A stretch of DNA of 32,352 nt, taken from the NCBI GenBank assembly GCA_024279115.1, contig JAJRRW010000065.1:1-32352 (forward strand). Reading direction: 5' to 3'. Source of the stretch: Alphaproteobacteria bacterium. Its GTDB lineage: Bacteria; Pseudomonadota; Alphaproteobacteria; Rhizobiales; JAKIUO01. The number at the start of each line of letters is the position of its first letter. Within the stretch, counting starts at the first letter, position 1. Positions 7,981 to 15,852 of the stretch are shown here, piece after piece. The notes under the pieces were generated by a model. That model was given only the letters and a program-made list of their open reading frames with translations. It was not told where the DNA came from and made no database searches. The position numbers and the translations under genes were made by a program.

Positions 7981-9186
7981 CTATGCCCGCTCCAATATGA
8001 TGGCAATGCCTTGCCCGACACCAATACACATGGTGCACAGGGCATAGCGACCCCTGATGCGTTGCAGCTGATAGCTGGCGGTGGTGATGAGGCGGGCGCC
8101 GCTCATGCCAAGCGGATGGCCAAGGGCAATCGCCCCGCCATTGGCATTGACATGGGCAGCGTCATCGTCCAGCCCCAGATCGCGCATCACGGCCAGCGCC
8201 TGTGCGGCAAAGGCTTCGTTCAATTCGATCACATCCATATCGTCAAGGGTCAGCCCCGCAAGTTTCAAGGCCTTGCGCGTGGCAGGCACTGGTCCCATAC
8301 CCATAAGACGAGGCTCCACGCCGACACAGGCCATGGTGACAATGCGGGCAAGGGGCGTCAGGCCGTTTTGTTCGGCGGCTTTGTTTGAGGCGATAAGCAA
8401 GGCGCAGGCCCCGTCATTGATACCAGAGGCATTGCCAGCGGTAATGGTGCCGCCTTTACGAAACGGGGCTTTGAGTTGCGCCAGTTTGGCAAGGGTGGTG
8501 TCAGGGCGGGGATAGTCGTCGCGATCGAATATGAGCGCAGCGCCCGTGCGCTGGGCGATGGTCACAGGATGGATTTCCTCTGCCAACAAATCAGCTTTTT
8601 GAGCCGCTGCTACACGGGCTTGCGAACGGGCGGCAAAGGCGTCTTGATCCTGGCGTGAAATATTGAAATCCTGGACAATATTCTCGGCTGTTTCGGGCAT
8701 GGTCTCAACGCCATACTGCTCTTTCATCTGCGGATTGACAAAGCGCCAGCCCATGGTGGTGTCATGGATCTCAACGGCACGGCTAAAAGCCTGCGCGGCT
8801 TTGGGCATGACAAAGGGAGCGCGGGACATGCTCTCGACGCCCCCTGCAATGATCAGTTCGGCTTCGTTGCTTTTGATGGCGCGGGCGGCAGATCCCACCG
8901 CATCCATGCCAGAGCCGCACAAACGATTGAGGGTGACACCTGGTATACTCCCCGGCAGCCCGGCCAGCAGCAAGGACATGCGTGCCACATTGCGATTATC
9001 TTCGCCAGCCTGATTGGCACAGCCATAGATCACATCATCAAGTTGCTGCCAGTCAACTGTGGGATTGCGTTCCCTCAGGGCTTTCAGGGGCAGGGCGCCC
9101 AGATCGTCAGTGCGGATGGACGATAATGAGCCGCCATAGCGCCCGATGGGAGTGCGGACGCCATCACAGATAAAAGCGTCAGTCAT
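7981..9186 (-). CDS. pcaF: 3-oxoadipyl-CoA thiolase type acetyl-CoA acyltransferase
   Basis: This 401-residue thiolase (the usual PcaF length) splits a beta-ketoacyl-CoA with CoA; the archetype cuts 3-oxoadipyl-CoA to succinyl-CoA and acetyl-CoA. The catalytic residues are present: Cys90 ([14 protein letters not shown]), His357 ([10 protein letters not shown]) and Cys387 ([10 protein letters not shown]). PcaF-like signatures include [13 protein letters not shown] and ELNEAFAAQ. The ATG at 9186 overlaps the stop of the aminotransferase gene as ATGA. It is the last gene of a five-gene unit beginning with the KamA-like gene. No ring-cleavage genes are in the window, so the 3-oxoadipate, or another beta-keto acid, may come from the beta-amino acid steps of the same operon. 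Family assignment is strong; exact acyl specificity is inferred. Confidence 0.9.
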   Translation of the reverse strand: MTDAFICDGVRTPIGRYGGSLSSIRTDDLGALPLKALRERNPTVDWQQLDDVIYGCANQAGEDNRNVARMSLLLAGLPGSIPGVTLNRLCGSGMDAVGSAARAIKSNEAELIIAGGVESMSRAPFVMPKAAQAFSRAVEIHDTTMGWRFVNPQMKEQYGVETMPETAENIVQDFNISRQDQDAFAARSQARVAAAQKADLLAEEIHPVTIAQRTGAALIFDRDDYPRPDTTLAKLAQLKAPFRKGGTITAGNASGINDGACALLIASNKAAEQNGLTPLARIVTMACVGVEPRLMGMGPVPATRKALKLAGLTLDDMDVIELNEAFAAQALAVMRDLGLDDDAAHVNANGGAIALGHPLGMSGARLITTASYQLQRIRGRYALCTMCIGVGQGIAIILERA

Positions 9187-10517
9187 GGCTTGGTCTCCAC
9201 TAGCATTGGCTTGATGGTTAAAAGGCATGTGTGCAAGGTCTCGCACAACTGGTCGATGTGCGCTTGTCCCATGGGGGTGGAAAGCGCCATGGCCCCGGTG
9301 TGGATCATCATGATGCCGTGCGCGTAAAGCTGTTCGATGAGGGCTTCCAGAACCCTTGTCTCGAGCGGTGACAAATGCGCCTCGCGATAATTACGCGGGG
9401 CCTGCGCCTTGAGATGCAGGCGCAGCAAAGAACCAGCTCCTGTGACACTGGCCGGGACATCGGCCAGCTCGATTGCTTGCGCCACGCCTTGGCGCGCGAT
9501 ATCACCCAGAGCGTTCAGCCTCTTTACCGCTTGCTCATCAAAATGCTGCATGGCCACCAGCCCGGCGGTCATGGTCACAGGATTGGCGGAAAAAGTGCCC
9601 GAATGAGGCAGGCGCACCCCTTGATCACTATTAGTGAAGACCTGCATCACCTCGCGCCGACCGGCCAGCGCGCCAACGGGAAAGCCGCCGCCGATCATTT
9701 TTCCCATGCAGGTCAGATCAGGCAGTATATCAAAACGCGCCTGCATGCCGCCAAACTCACTGCGAAAGGTGATGACCTCATCAAACATCAACAGGGTATT
9801 ATTGGCCCGTGCCCAATTGGCCAGGGCGTTTACAAATTGCCATTGCACGGGCACCATGCCGACCCGGTGGGGAATAGGGTCAATGAGGATACAAGCGATC
9901 TGCCCGGCGTGCTGATCAAGAATGGTGATGGCATTTTCGGGGTCGTTAAATGGCAGAATAACCATATCATTGGTCACGCCCTGGGGGGTGCCCTGGGCCA
10001 GTGCCACCGGATTGGGGTGATCAGCGGCGCCCCAGTTTTGCGGCGTTGGTGCCTGCGAAACTTCGGCATAATCATAGGCACCGTGGTAACAGCCCTCGAC
10101 CTTGGCGATGCGGGGGCGACCCGTAAAGGCACGCGCCGCTTTCATGCCGGCCATCACCGCTTCGGTGCCCGAATTGACAAAGCGGATTTGCTCAAAGCTT
10201 TTTGAACGCGCGCATAAATGTTCGGCGAACTGCACCTCCCCCTCGCTGGCCATGGTGAAGGCGGTGCCTTTTGGCAATTGCCTGGTGACCGCTTCAATGA
10301 GGGGGGGGACAGCGTGACCATGAATGTGGGAGGCCATATTATTGGCAAAATCCAGGCGCTCAACCCCGTCCACATCGGCGACCACACATCCCTTGCCATG
10401 GTTTACATAAAGCGGATGGCCTGCTCGCAATAGCGTATTACGACTGACGCCGCCGGGCATCACACGCTTGGCCCGCTCGAACAGCACGGCGCTTTTGGGG
10501 CTGTTTCGATCACTCAT
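9183..10517 (-). CDS. Class III PLP aminotransferase, beta-amino acid / GSA aminomutase-like
   Basis: The 444-residue fold-type I PLP enzyme looks like glutamate-1-semialdehyde aminomutase but with an altered active site. The PLP lysine is Lys273 (MGKMIGGGFPVGA), the ring-nitrogen Asp is Asp246 (LLMFDEVITF), and SGTFSANP completes the cofactor site. Near the N-terminus it reads PGGVSRNTLL, where GSA aminomutases have PGGVNSPVR. The PGGxSR form is what I recall from beta-phenylalanine-type aminotransferases, whose Arg binds the substrate carboxylate. Together with FVNSGTEAVMAGMKAARAF this favours transamination of a beta-amino acid over haem synthesis. The start at 10517 lies within the end of pcaJ (ATGAGTGA, 8-bp overlap); the end overlaps pcaF by 4 bp. 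Context predicts beta-amino acid to beta-keto acid. Confidence 0.85.
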   Translation of the reverse strand: MSDRNSPKSAVLFERAKRVMPGGVSRNTLLRAGHPLYVNHGKGCVVADVDGVERLDFANNMASHIHGHAVPPLIEAVTRQLPKGTAFTMASEGEVQFAEHLCARSKSFEQIRFVNSGTEAVMAGMKAARAFTGRPRIAKVEGCYHGAYDYAEVSQAPTPQNWGAADHPNPVALAQGTPQGVTNDMVILPFNDPENAITILDQHAGQIACILIDPIPHRVGMVPVQWQFVNALANWARANNTLLMFDEVITFRSEFGGMQARFDILPDLTCMGKMIGGGFPVGALAGRREVMQVFTNSDQGVRLPHSGTFSANPVTMTAGLVAMQHFDEQAVKRLNALGDIARQGVAQAIELADVPASVTGAGSLLRLHLKAQAPRNYREAHLSPLETRVLEALIEQLYAHGIMMIHTGAMALSTPMGQAHIDQLCETLHTCLLTIKPMLVETKP

Positions 10518-11184
10518 TGTCTTGGTCCGGTTTTGCTGGCAACAAGGGCGCATCGGTGCGCTCCGCCACCTCTTCAAAGGTGATGCCGGGGGCCAGCTGT
10601 TGCAGTTGAAAGCCCGAAGCAGTGATATTGATGATCGCCAGATTGCTATAGATCCTTGTCACCACCTTTGGCCCGGTGAGGGGATAGGAGCATTGCTCGA
10701 CCAGTTTGGCTTCCCCGTTTTTTGTGGTGTGCTGGGTGAGAACGAAAATGGTTTTGACCCCGGCGGTCAAGTCCATGGCCCCGCCAACAGCGGGGATGGC
10801 GTCTGGCGCACCGGTGGACCAATTGGCCAGATCGCCTCGTTGCGAGACCTGCATGGCCCCCAACACGCACACGTCGATATGGCCGCCGCGGATCATCGCG
10901 AAGCTGTCGCCATGATGAAAGAAGCTGGCACCTGGATTGGCGGTCACTGGTTTCTTGCCCGCATTGATCAGCTCGGGATCTTTCTCGCCAGGCGCTGGCG
11001 CTGGTCCCATGCCCAGCAGGCCGTTTCCGCTATGATAGATAAATTCGCGGCCCTTTGGCACATATCTGGCCACAAGTTCGGGAATACCAATGCCCAGATT
11101 GACAATGGATTGATCGGCAATATCGCCCGCACAAAGTTGCGCCATCTGCTCGCGGTTCCAGCCTGTTAGTTGCGCTTTGCTCAT
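10510..11184 (-). CDS. pcaJ: 3-oxoacid (3-oxoadipate-type) CoA-transferase subunit B, catalytic Glu replaced
   Basis: The 224-residue B subunit of a family I CoA-transferase moves CoA from succinyl-CoA to a 3-oxo acid. It matches PcaJ closely (GMGPAPAPG, NAGKKPVT, FHHGDSFAMIRGGH, QVSQRGDLANW). The family's active-site motif is S-E-N-G, whose Glu forms the acyl-CoA thioester. Here residues 51-54 read HSGN, so position 53 is Gly (codon GGA, 11026-11028) instead of Glu (GAA). If real, the enzyme should be badly impaired or work differently; a one-base error or mutation is the alternative. The ATG at 11184 overlaps the stop of subunit A as ATGA and is preferred to an upstream GTG. It belongs to the KamA-like/CoA-transferase/aminotransferase/thiolase operon. 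Confidence 0.88.
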   Translation of the reverse strand: MSKAQLTGWNREQMAQLCAGDIADQSIVNLGIGIPELVARYVPKGREFIYHSGNGLLGMGPAPAPGEKDPELINAGKKPVTANPGASFFHHGDSFAMIRGGHIDVCVLGAMQVSQRGDLANWSTGAPDAIPAVGGAMDLTAGVKTIFVLTQHTTKNGEAKLVEQCSYPLTGPKVVTRIYSNLAIINITASGFQLQQLAPGITFEEVAERTDAPLLPAKPDQDNE

Positions 11185-11891
11185 GGATAGCACCTGCCCC
11201 TGGCGATCAATTCGGCGTCAATCAGCGGCTCTTGCACCTCGACGATTTGGTCAACAAAGATATTGGGCGTGATGACCTGCTCTGGATCAAGCGCCCCAAT
11301 GGCAACCACCTTCCTTGCTTGCACAATGGTTGTGGTTGCCGCCGTGCACATCAGCGGATTGAAATTGCGCGCCGTTTTATTGTAAATGAGATTGCCCGAG
11401 CGATCGGCCTGCTCGCATTTGATCAGCGCGACATCAGCCTTTAAAGCATATTCCAGTACATAGTCGCGCCCCTTGATGGTGCGCACTTCCTTGCCCTTTG
11501 CCAGTACGGTGCCAACCGTTGTTGCGGTGTAAAAGGCGGCGATACCCGCCCCACCAGCGCGGATGCGTTCGGCCAGCGTGCCTTGGGGCACAAGTTCCAG
11601 CTCTATTTCGCCCGCCCGGTAAAGTTTTGGAAACACTTTGGAATGGCTGGAGCGCGGATAGGGACAGATCATTTTCGCGACCTGGTGATTGCCGATCAGC
11701 GCAGCCAGTCCAATCTCGCCATTGCCGGTATTATTATTGATAATGGTGAGATCTCTGGCCCCTTGATCGATCAGGGCATGAATGAGTTCGGTGGGGCTGC
11801 CAGCCTCTCCAAAGCCGCCGATCATCACGGTGGCACCATCGCAAATATCGGCGACGGCCAGCTCGGTTGAAGACACTTGTTTATTCATCAT
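11181..11891 (-). CDS. pcaI: 3-oxoacid (3-oxoadipate-type) CoA-transferase subunit A
   Basis: The 236-residue A subunit has the CoA-binding glycine loop (MIGGFGEAGSP, about residues 21-31) and PcaI-like blocks: LTIINNNTGNGEIGLAAL, ELELVPQGTLAERIRAGGAG, and KTARNFNPLMCTAA near the end. It pairs with the B subunit encoded next (4-bp overlap ATGA), and the two form the functional transferase. Two consecutive ATGs begin the gene; AGAGG lies upstream. It follows the KamA-like gene by only 56 bp, so the five genes are probably one transcript. AtoD/ScoA-type substrates (acetoacetate) remain possible, but the blocks look closer to PcaI. Confidence 0.9.
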   Translation of the reverse strand: MMNKQVSSTELAVADICDGATVMIGGFGEAGSPTELIHALIDQGARDLTIINNNTGNGEIGLAALIGNHQVAKMICPYPRSSHSKVFPKLYRAGEIELELVPQGTLAERIRAGGAGIAAFYTATTVGTVLAKGKEVRTIKGRDYVLEYALKADVALIKCEQADRSGNLIYNKTARNFNPLMCTAATTTIVQARKVVAIGALDPEQVITPNIFVDQIVEVQEPLIDAELIARGRCYP

Positions 11892-11947
11892 CGCGCCATG
11901 CCTCTGGTCTCCAAGTCTCGATGTCTTTGGTCTCTAGGTGTGAGTGT

Positions 11948-13369
11948 TTATTTCGCTGCGGCCAGCTTGATGCCGTACATGGAAAATAGCTCGGCTTCAT
12001 CATAGATCACCCGGTCATCATAACCGCTGAACCAGATGGCCTGCGGGTTGCGGCCAACGATGGTGACTTTGCAACGGTCCACGGCATCGGCTGCCGAGCG
12101 CAGCAGCTTGAAGATGACGACGCCGTTTTCACCGCCTCGCACCCCGTTCATGGGATCATTGGTGACAGCGGCGACTTCGGTTTTGCCCTTGTAATGGGTG
12201 ATCGACAAACGCGCATGGGTTTCCACTCCCGACAGGCCCTTCTGGCTCTCATTGAGAATTTTCCAGGCCTCTTCGATTGGCACATTGAAGGCCTTGTGGC
12301 CGACAATATCGCGACCGCAAAAGAAGTAATGGTTCTCGATGCCGTGGCGTTTTAGTTCGCGCTGCATGATGCGCAGAGCATCGGCATCATCATTGATGCC
12401 TTTGATAATCGGGGCCTGATTGTCAATATTGATCCAGTTGCGGGCCGCCAATTGCCTGACCGCCGCCAGGGTGCTGTCGATCCATTGCAGCCCCCCTTGT
12501 GGATGATCCACATAGGCACCGTCGGGCATTTTCTTTAAAAATTCGTCCGGGTGATTGAAGTGAACCATCATGCGCAGATTGACCTGCGGATAGGTGATAT
12601 GGAACTGGTCGAGCATGGCCATGAAAGAGTCATCAAAACGGGCGGGAAAAAAGGCCAGCTCCTTGGTGCCGATGCGAATGGACTCGATGCCAGCCTCGGC
12701 CAGCGCCCCAAGCCATTGCGCAAGGTTCTTGTTGCCAAGCACCAAAGGGTCGCCCCCCGACATTAATATCTCGCGCAGACGCTCGCGGCCGGTCTGCGGG
12801 TGACGACCGTTATTTTGAGCCACCAACCGGTTATGCTCAACAATATAGGCGGTGATCTCGCTAATTTGCGCAAGCCCCTTGGGGGCAAAACTGCCATCGG
12901 CTCGTTCAATGTCTTTTTTGGCGATCAGCTCTTCGCGGTAACAGAACCGGCAATGGGCCGAACAGGTCGAGGCCACATAAATAAGGCCAAGCTCATATTT
13001 GTGAATGAGCCCCTCAACCGGACTATAGGTCAGTTGTTTGCCAGGGTCCTGCGCCCCGTCCAGATCAAAGGTTTCATTGGGCGTTGCCTTGATCAAGGTT
13101 TGCATGGCCGGGCTGGATTGAGCCTGCTCAAAATAATGGCGGGTGATTTTCACGGGCATGCGGGCCTGGATATCGCGCTCCGTGCCGTCCAGTTCGGTAA
13201 TGGCTTGCAGCTCGCTGGGGGAATAAAAATCCTGCATATCCTGAGGGACGGTGCCATCGATGAATTTCTTCAGTCCAGTGATGATCTGGCGATCATATTT
13301 GGCGTTTTCGACCTGCTCCAGAAAGGCGCGTTCGCGATCAGAGGGGATATGTTTTGCAGCCTTGGCCAT
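11948..13369 (-). CDS. KamA-family radical SAM, PLP-dependent aminomutase of unknown substrate
   Basis: The 473-residue protein belongs to the lysine 2,3-aminomutase family, which moves an amino group from C2 to C3 using SAM, a [4Fe-4S] cluster and PLP. The cluster ligands are C136-x3-C140-x2-C143 (CSAHCRFC). Family blocks are SGGDPL (204-209), ESIRIGTKE (229-237), MVHFNHPDE (268-276) and NQAPIIKGIND (317-327). It departs from characterised KamA in two ways: the PGGGGK motif holding the PLP lysine is absent (THYKGKTEV at 391-399 lies there; Lys394 or Lys396 could serve), and the two Asp that bind the epsilon-ammonium of lysine seem to be replaced. The substrate may therefore not be lysine. 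The start is ATG 13369 with GAGGAAA just upstream. It is the first gene of the operon that continues with CoA-transferase, beta-aminotransferase and thiolase. EpmB is unlikely given the length and the context. Confidence 0.85.
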   Translation of the reverse strand: MAKAAKHIPSDRERAFLEQVENAKYDRQIITGLKKFIDGTVPQDMQDFYSPSELQAITELDGTERDIQARMPVKITRHYFEQAQSSPAMQTLIKATPNETFDLDGAQDPGKQLTYSPVEGLIHKYELGLIYVASTCSAHCRFCYREELIAKKDIERADGSFAPKGLAQISEITAYIVEHNRLVAQNNGRHPQTGRERLREILMSGGDPLVLGNKNLAQWLGALAEAGIESIRIGTKELAFFPARFDDSFMAMLDQFHITYPQVNLRMMVHFNHPDEFLKKMPDGAYVDHPQGGLQWIDSTLAAVRQLAARNWINIDNQAPIIKGINDDADALRIMQRELKRHGIENHYFFCGRDIVGHKAFNVPIEEAWKILNESQKGLSGVETHARLSITHYKGKTEVAAVTNDPMNGVRGGENGVVIFKLLRSAADAVDRCKVTIVGRNPQAIWFSGYDDRVIYDEAELFSMYGIKLAAAK

Positions 13370-13450
13370 ATGTTTTCCTCAACAGAGTTTTGAAAACAGC
13401 TTCAATCATTTAGAAAATAAAGTAAAGCGCATTTGGCGCGATTTTCAGCG

Positions 13451-13534
13451 ATGATGGCCGGCATGAATAAAGGCTGGGGCAGAGGGTATGCCAGCAATGA
13501 AGAGTTGTTTGAGGAGGTGCAGGCGCAAGGATAG
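13451..13534 (+). CDS. Possible 27-residue small ORF
   Basis: A short open frame (MMAGMNKGWGRGYASNEELF, then an acidic end) lies in the 182-bp gap between the haem-type membrane protein gene and the KamA-like gene, opposite to both. There is no clear ribosome site, so it may be chance. The Gly/Trp-rich start and amphipathic acidic tail are the only reasons to list it. The gap must also contain the promoter of the KamA-like operon. Confidence 0.15.
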   Translation: MMAGMNKGWGRGYASNEELFEEVQAQG

Positions 13535-13551
13535 GGTGCGCTTGCTGTTTG

Positions 13552-14571
13552 TTAGCTGTGAACGGCAATGATATGCGCAAAAACGGCGAGGATTAACAGG
13601 AAAAACAGCGGCAGGTGTAAATTGTGCCACAGGGAGAATAGGCGCGCGTAAATCCGATAAGATGACGAAGTGTCGAGGGCGGAAAAATAGGAGTCTAGAT
13701 AATCTTGCGCATAATGGATGCGGGCCCGTTTTTCCGAGCGGCTCCAGCCACATTGGCGGGCCCTTGTTGCAATGATTTTTTTGGCGTGGCGCTTCAGCCT
13801 GGCTTGTGCGTGCTTGGTTTGCGAGCGTCTCAACATGGCGGACCACAGGCTGGAAGCAAGCCCGTGGTCAGGTTTGGATTGGCGCAACTCATATTGCTGC
13901 ATTTGCGAGGCTATTTGCGGCATGCCGCGCAGGTCAGCGCCAAACACCCGCTTGAAGGTGCTGGCATCATTGATGATGTTGCGCATTTCTACGCGTTGCC
14001 CGTGCAGCCCCTTATATAATTTGCCATATAAATAGCGCCCAAGCAGACCGCTAAAAGCCACCATCAGCATGAATAGCAAGGCGATGGTGCTGGAAATCGA
14101 ACCGAAGGTGAAATTGGCGTGATAGATGATCAGCAAGGGGCCAATGATACCAGCCACCAGGTGCAACCGGAACCAGAATGTCACGGGGCCGATATGGCGC
14201 ACCAGGCGCAGACGTCGGCGCAACGGATAGATCAGCAATAACAGCATCAGACCGCCACCAATAATGCCAAGCCAATAGCCAGGTCCCGCTTGCGGATTGA
14301 GCCCTCCTTGCTCTTTATTGAGCCAGCCAATGAGCGCCAGCCCCAAAATCAACATGGCAAAGACAATCGCCCGAAAGCTTGGCAGATGTCGGCCGCCAGG
14401 GGGGCGGTGGGTTTGCGAAAATGTGTGCGATCGCTGCTGAAGTGAGTGCAGGGGAGAGAGCGGATCATTGGGGGGAGGCGGCGTTTGTTCGTCAGGCTGA
14501 TAGAAAGACACCGCTTGCATGGTCTTGGGAGGGGGGGCGATCGTAGGTGTAAACGCATGACGATAATTCAT
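13552..14571 (-). CDS. Integral membrane protein, probable b-type haem (ferric-reductase/b561-like)
   Basis: The 339-residue protein has a Pro-rich cytoplasmic N-terminus (about 1-65) and helices at about 68-85, 98-115, 130-150 and 160-178. A long basic soluble segment follows (about 185-300), then a final helix near the C-terminus. Paired histidines sit in the helices: H137 and H151 (FRLHLVAGIIG, IIYHANF), and HNLHLPLF plus AHIIAVH in the last helix. This suggests bis-His haem in the membrane, as in ferric-reductase-like and b561-type electron carriers. No flavin or NADH domain is present, so a partner would be needed. It is divergent from ccdA across 331 bp; a link with cytochrome or thiol redox is possible. 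I do not recognise a named family. Confidence 0.7.
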   Translation of the reverse strand: MNYRHAFTPTIAPPPKTMQAVSFYQPDEQTPPPPNDPLSPLHSLQQRSHTFSQTHRPPGGRHLPSFRAIVFAMLILGLALIGWLNKEQGGLNPQAGPGYWLGIIGGGLMLLLLIYPLRRRLRLVRHIGPVTFWFRLHLVAGIIGPLLIIYHANFTFGSISSTIALLFMLMVAFSGLLGRYLYGKLYKGLHGQRVEMRNIINDASTFKRVFGADLRGMPQIASQMQQYELRQSKPDHGLASSLWSAMLRRSQTKHAQARLKRHAKKIIATRARQCGWSRSEKRARIHYAQDYLDSYFSALDTSSSYRIYARLFSLWHNLHLPLFFLLILAVFAHIIAVHS

Positions 14572-14902
14572 CGCAAAAAATACCAGACTTCACATTAAGT
14601 GAATTTGTGAGACGTCCCCCAGGTGTATGGTCCCCTTACTGAACAGCTTGAAGGAGAACCCGGCAACAATGTGGCCAAACCCAGGGCGTCTTCACATTCA
14701 CTGCTCCCCTGAATTATTTATGACACTGGGTTCGCGCAATCGCGGCCAAACTCTGGTCGCGAACGAAGGCATAGCCATCTGTCTCTCCGCTTATCGCCGT
14801 TCACGCCCTCACATGAAATTGATATACGGCGGCTATTGTTTCGTGTAAAACGGGAGGAACTACCAAAAAACAAACTAATAAGAAGAGAGCGAAGAATAAA
14901 CA
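14572..14902. other. Divergent intergenic region, membrane protein / ccdA
   Basis: 331 bp with no convincing gene. It contains a palindrome near 14591-14603 (TTCACATTAAGTGAA, imperfect centre) close to the membrane-protein start, which could be an operator. The ccdA side is A-rich just before the start (CAAACTAATAAGAAGAGAG). A 73-codon open frame at 14627-14848 has an AAGGAGA only inside itself and no coding character. Confidence 0.5.
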
Positions 14903-15852
14903 ATGATGTTCGATATCACGATCTGGGGCGCGTTGGTCGCGGGCCTTATCAGCTTTTTGTCGCCCTGTGTTTTGCCCCTCGTGCCGGCGTATCTCGGGTT
15001 TCTTGGAGGCACGACGATTGATCAGCTAACCAGCGATGATCAAAAGTCGATAGCACCGACAAGCTAGTCAAGCGGTCTTTGGCGCTGGCTTTGTTCTTGC
15101 TGGTGGCTGGTTTACTGCTGCCCTATCTGAACACCTGGCTGGTTGGATTGCCCACCTCAACGGTTGCTTTTACCGGCAAAGTCATGACCTGGGCGGCGCT
15201 GATCATTGTCATCACCATCATTGTTGTGGCGCTGGTCTTGTTTAAGGCCTCCAAGAGGAAAGTGCTGCTGGCATCCTTGTTTTTTGTCATGGGACTGACT
15301 GTGGTTTTTGTCTCGCTCGGCGCGGCAGCTTCTTTCATTGGCGGCTTTTTAGCCGTTTACAAAAATGAACTTGGTATGGCGGCTGGCGTGCTGATCATTC
15401 TTTTTGGCCTGCATTTTCTGGGGATTTTACGGATTCCGCTGCTCTACCGCTCCGCCAAGGTTGATGTGCAGATGGAAAGCGCCACGCTGGCGGGAGCCTT
15501 TTTGATGGGTCTGGCCTTCGCCTTTGGCTGGACGCCTTGCGTTGGGCCGGTGCTGGCACCTATTTTGACCCTGGCTGGCAATAGCGATACGGTGTCACAG
15601 GGCATCGGACTATTGTTCATCTATTCCATGGGTCTGGGCATTCCCTTTGTGCTTGCCGCTGTGACCATTGCGCCGTTTATGGGCTTTATGGCCAAATTTC
15701 GCAAACATATGTCCAAGGTCGAGAAGGTCATGGGCGTGCTCATGGTGGTCACCGGCGTACTGTTCATCACCGGTTCGTTTGGCTATTTTGGCATCAATTC
15801 GATTGGCGTCTGGATCCTTGATCTGTTCCCGGCCCTTGGCACTCTTGGCTAG
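14903..15852 (+). pseudogene. ccdA: CcdA-type cytochrome c biogenesis / thiol transporter, one-base frameshift
   Basis: CcdA carries reducing equivalents across the inner membrane for cytochrome c maturation. The gene begins at the ATG at 14903 with MMFDITIWGA and the first redox motif SFLSPCVLPLVP (Cys22). It runs into TAG at 15064-15066 after DDQKSIAPTS. The rest continues in the -1 frame (KVDSTDKLVKRSLALALF) to 15852. One extra A in the A4 run at 15042-15045 restores a single 316-residue protein. The second redox motif GWTPCVGPVL (Cys213 in the corrected numbering) is intact. Relative to usual CcdA (about 240 residues) there is an insertion of about 60 residues, hydrophobic in two stretches, after residue 60. 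Everything after the break is conserved, so either the mutation is recent or the base is a sequencing error. The stop codon lies in the arm of a downstream palindromic element. Confidence 0.8.

Noticed and set aside
9375-10205. 276-codon antisense open frame in the aminotransferase gene
   Set aside because: It lies fully opposite a well-supported gene and its predicted protein has no recognisable motif or ribosome site.
9183-10517. hemL (glutamate-1-semialdehyde aminomutase for haem synthesis)
   Set aside because: The N-terminal active-site motif differs from HemL, and the gene is embedded in an operon with CoA-transferase and thiolase genes.
15037-15066. Programmed -1 frameshift in ccdA
   Set aside because: The site (CAA-AAG) is not a canonical slippery heptamer and no strong stem-loop or internal Shine-Dalgarno lies at the expected distance.
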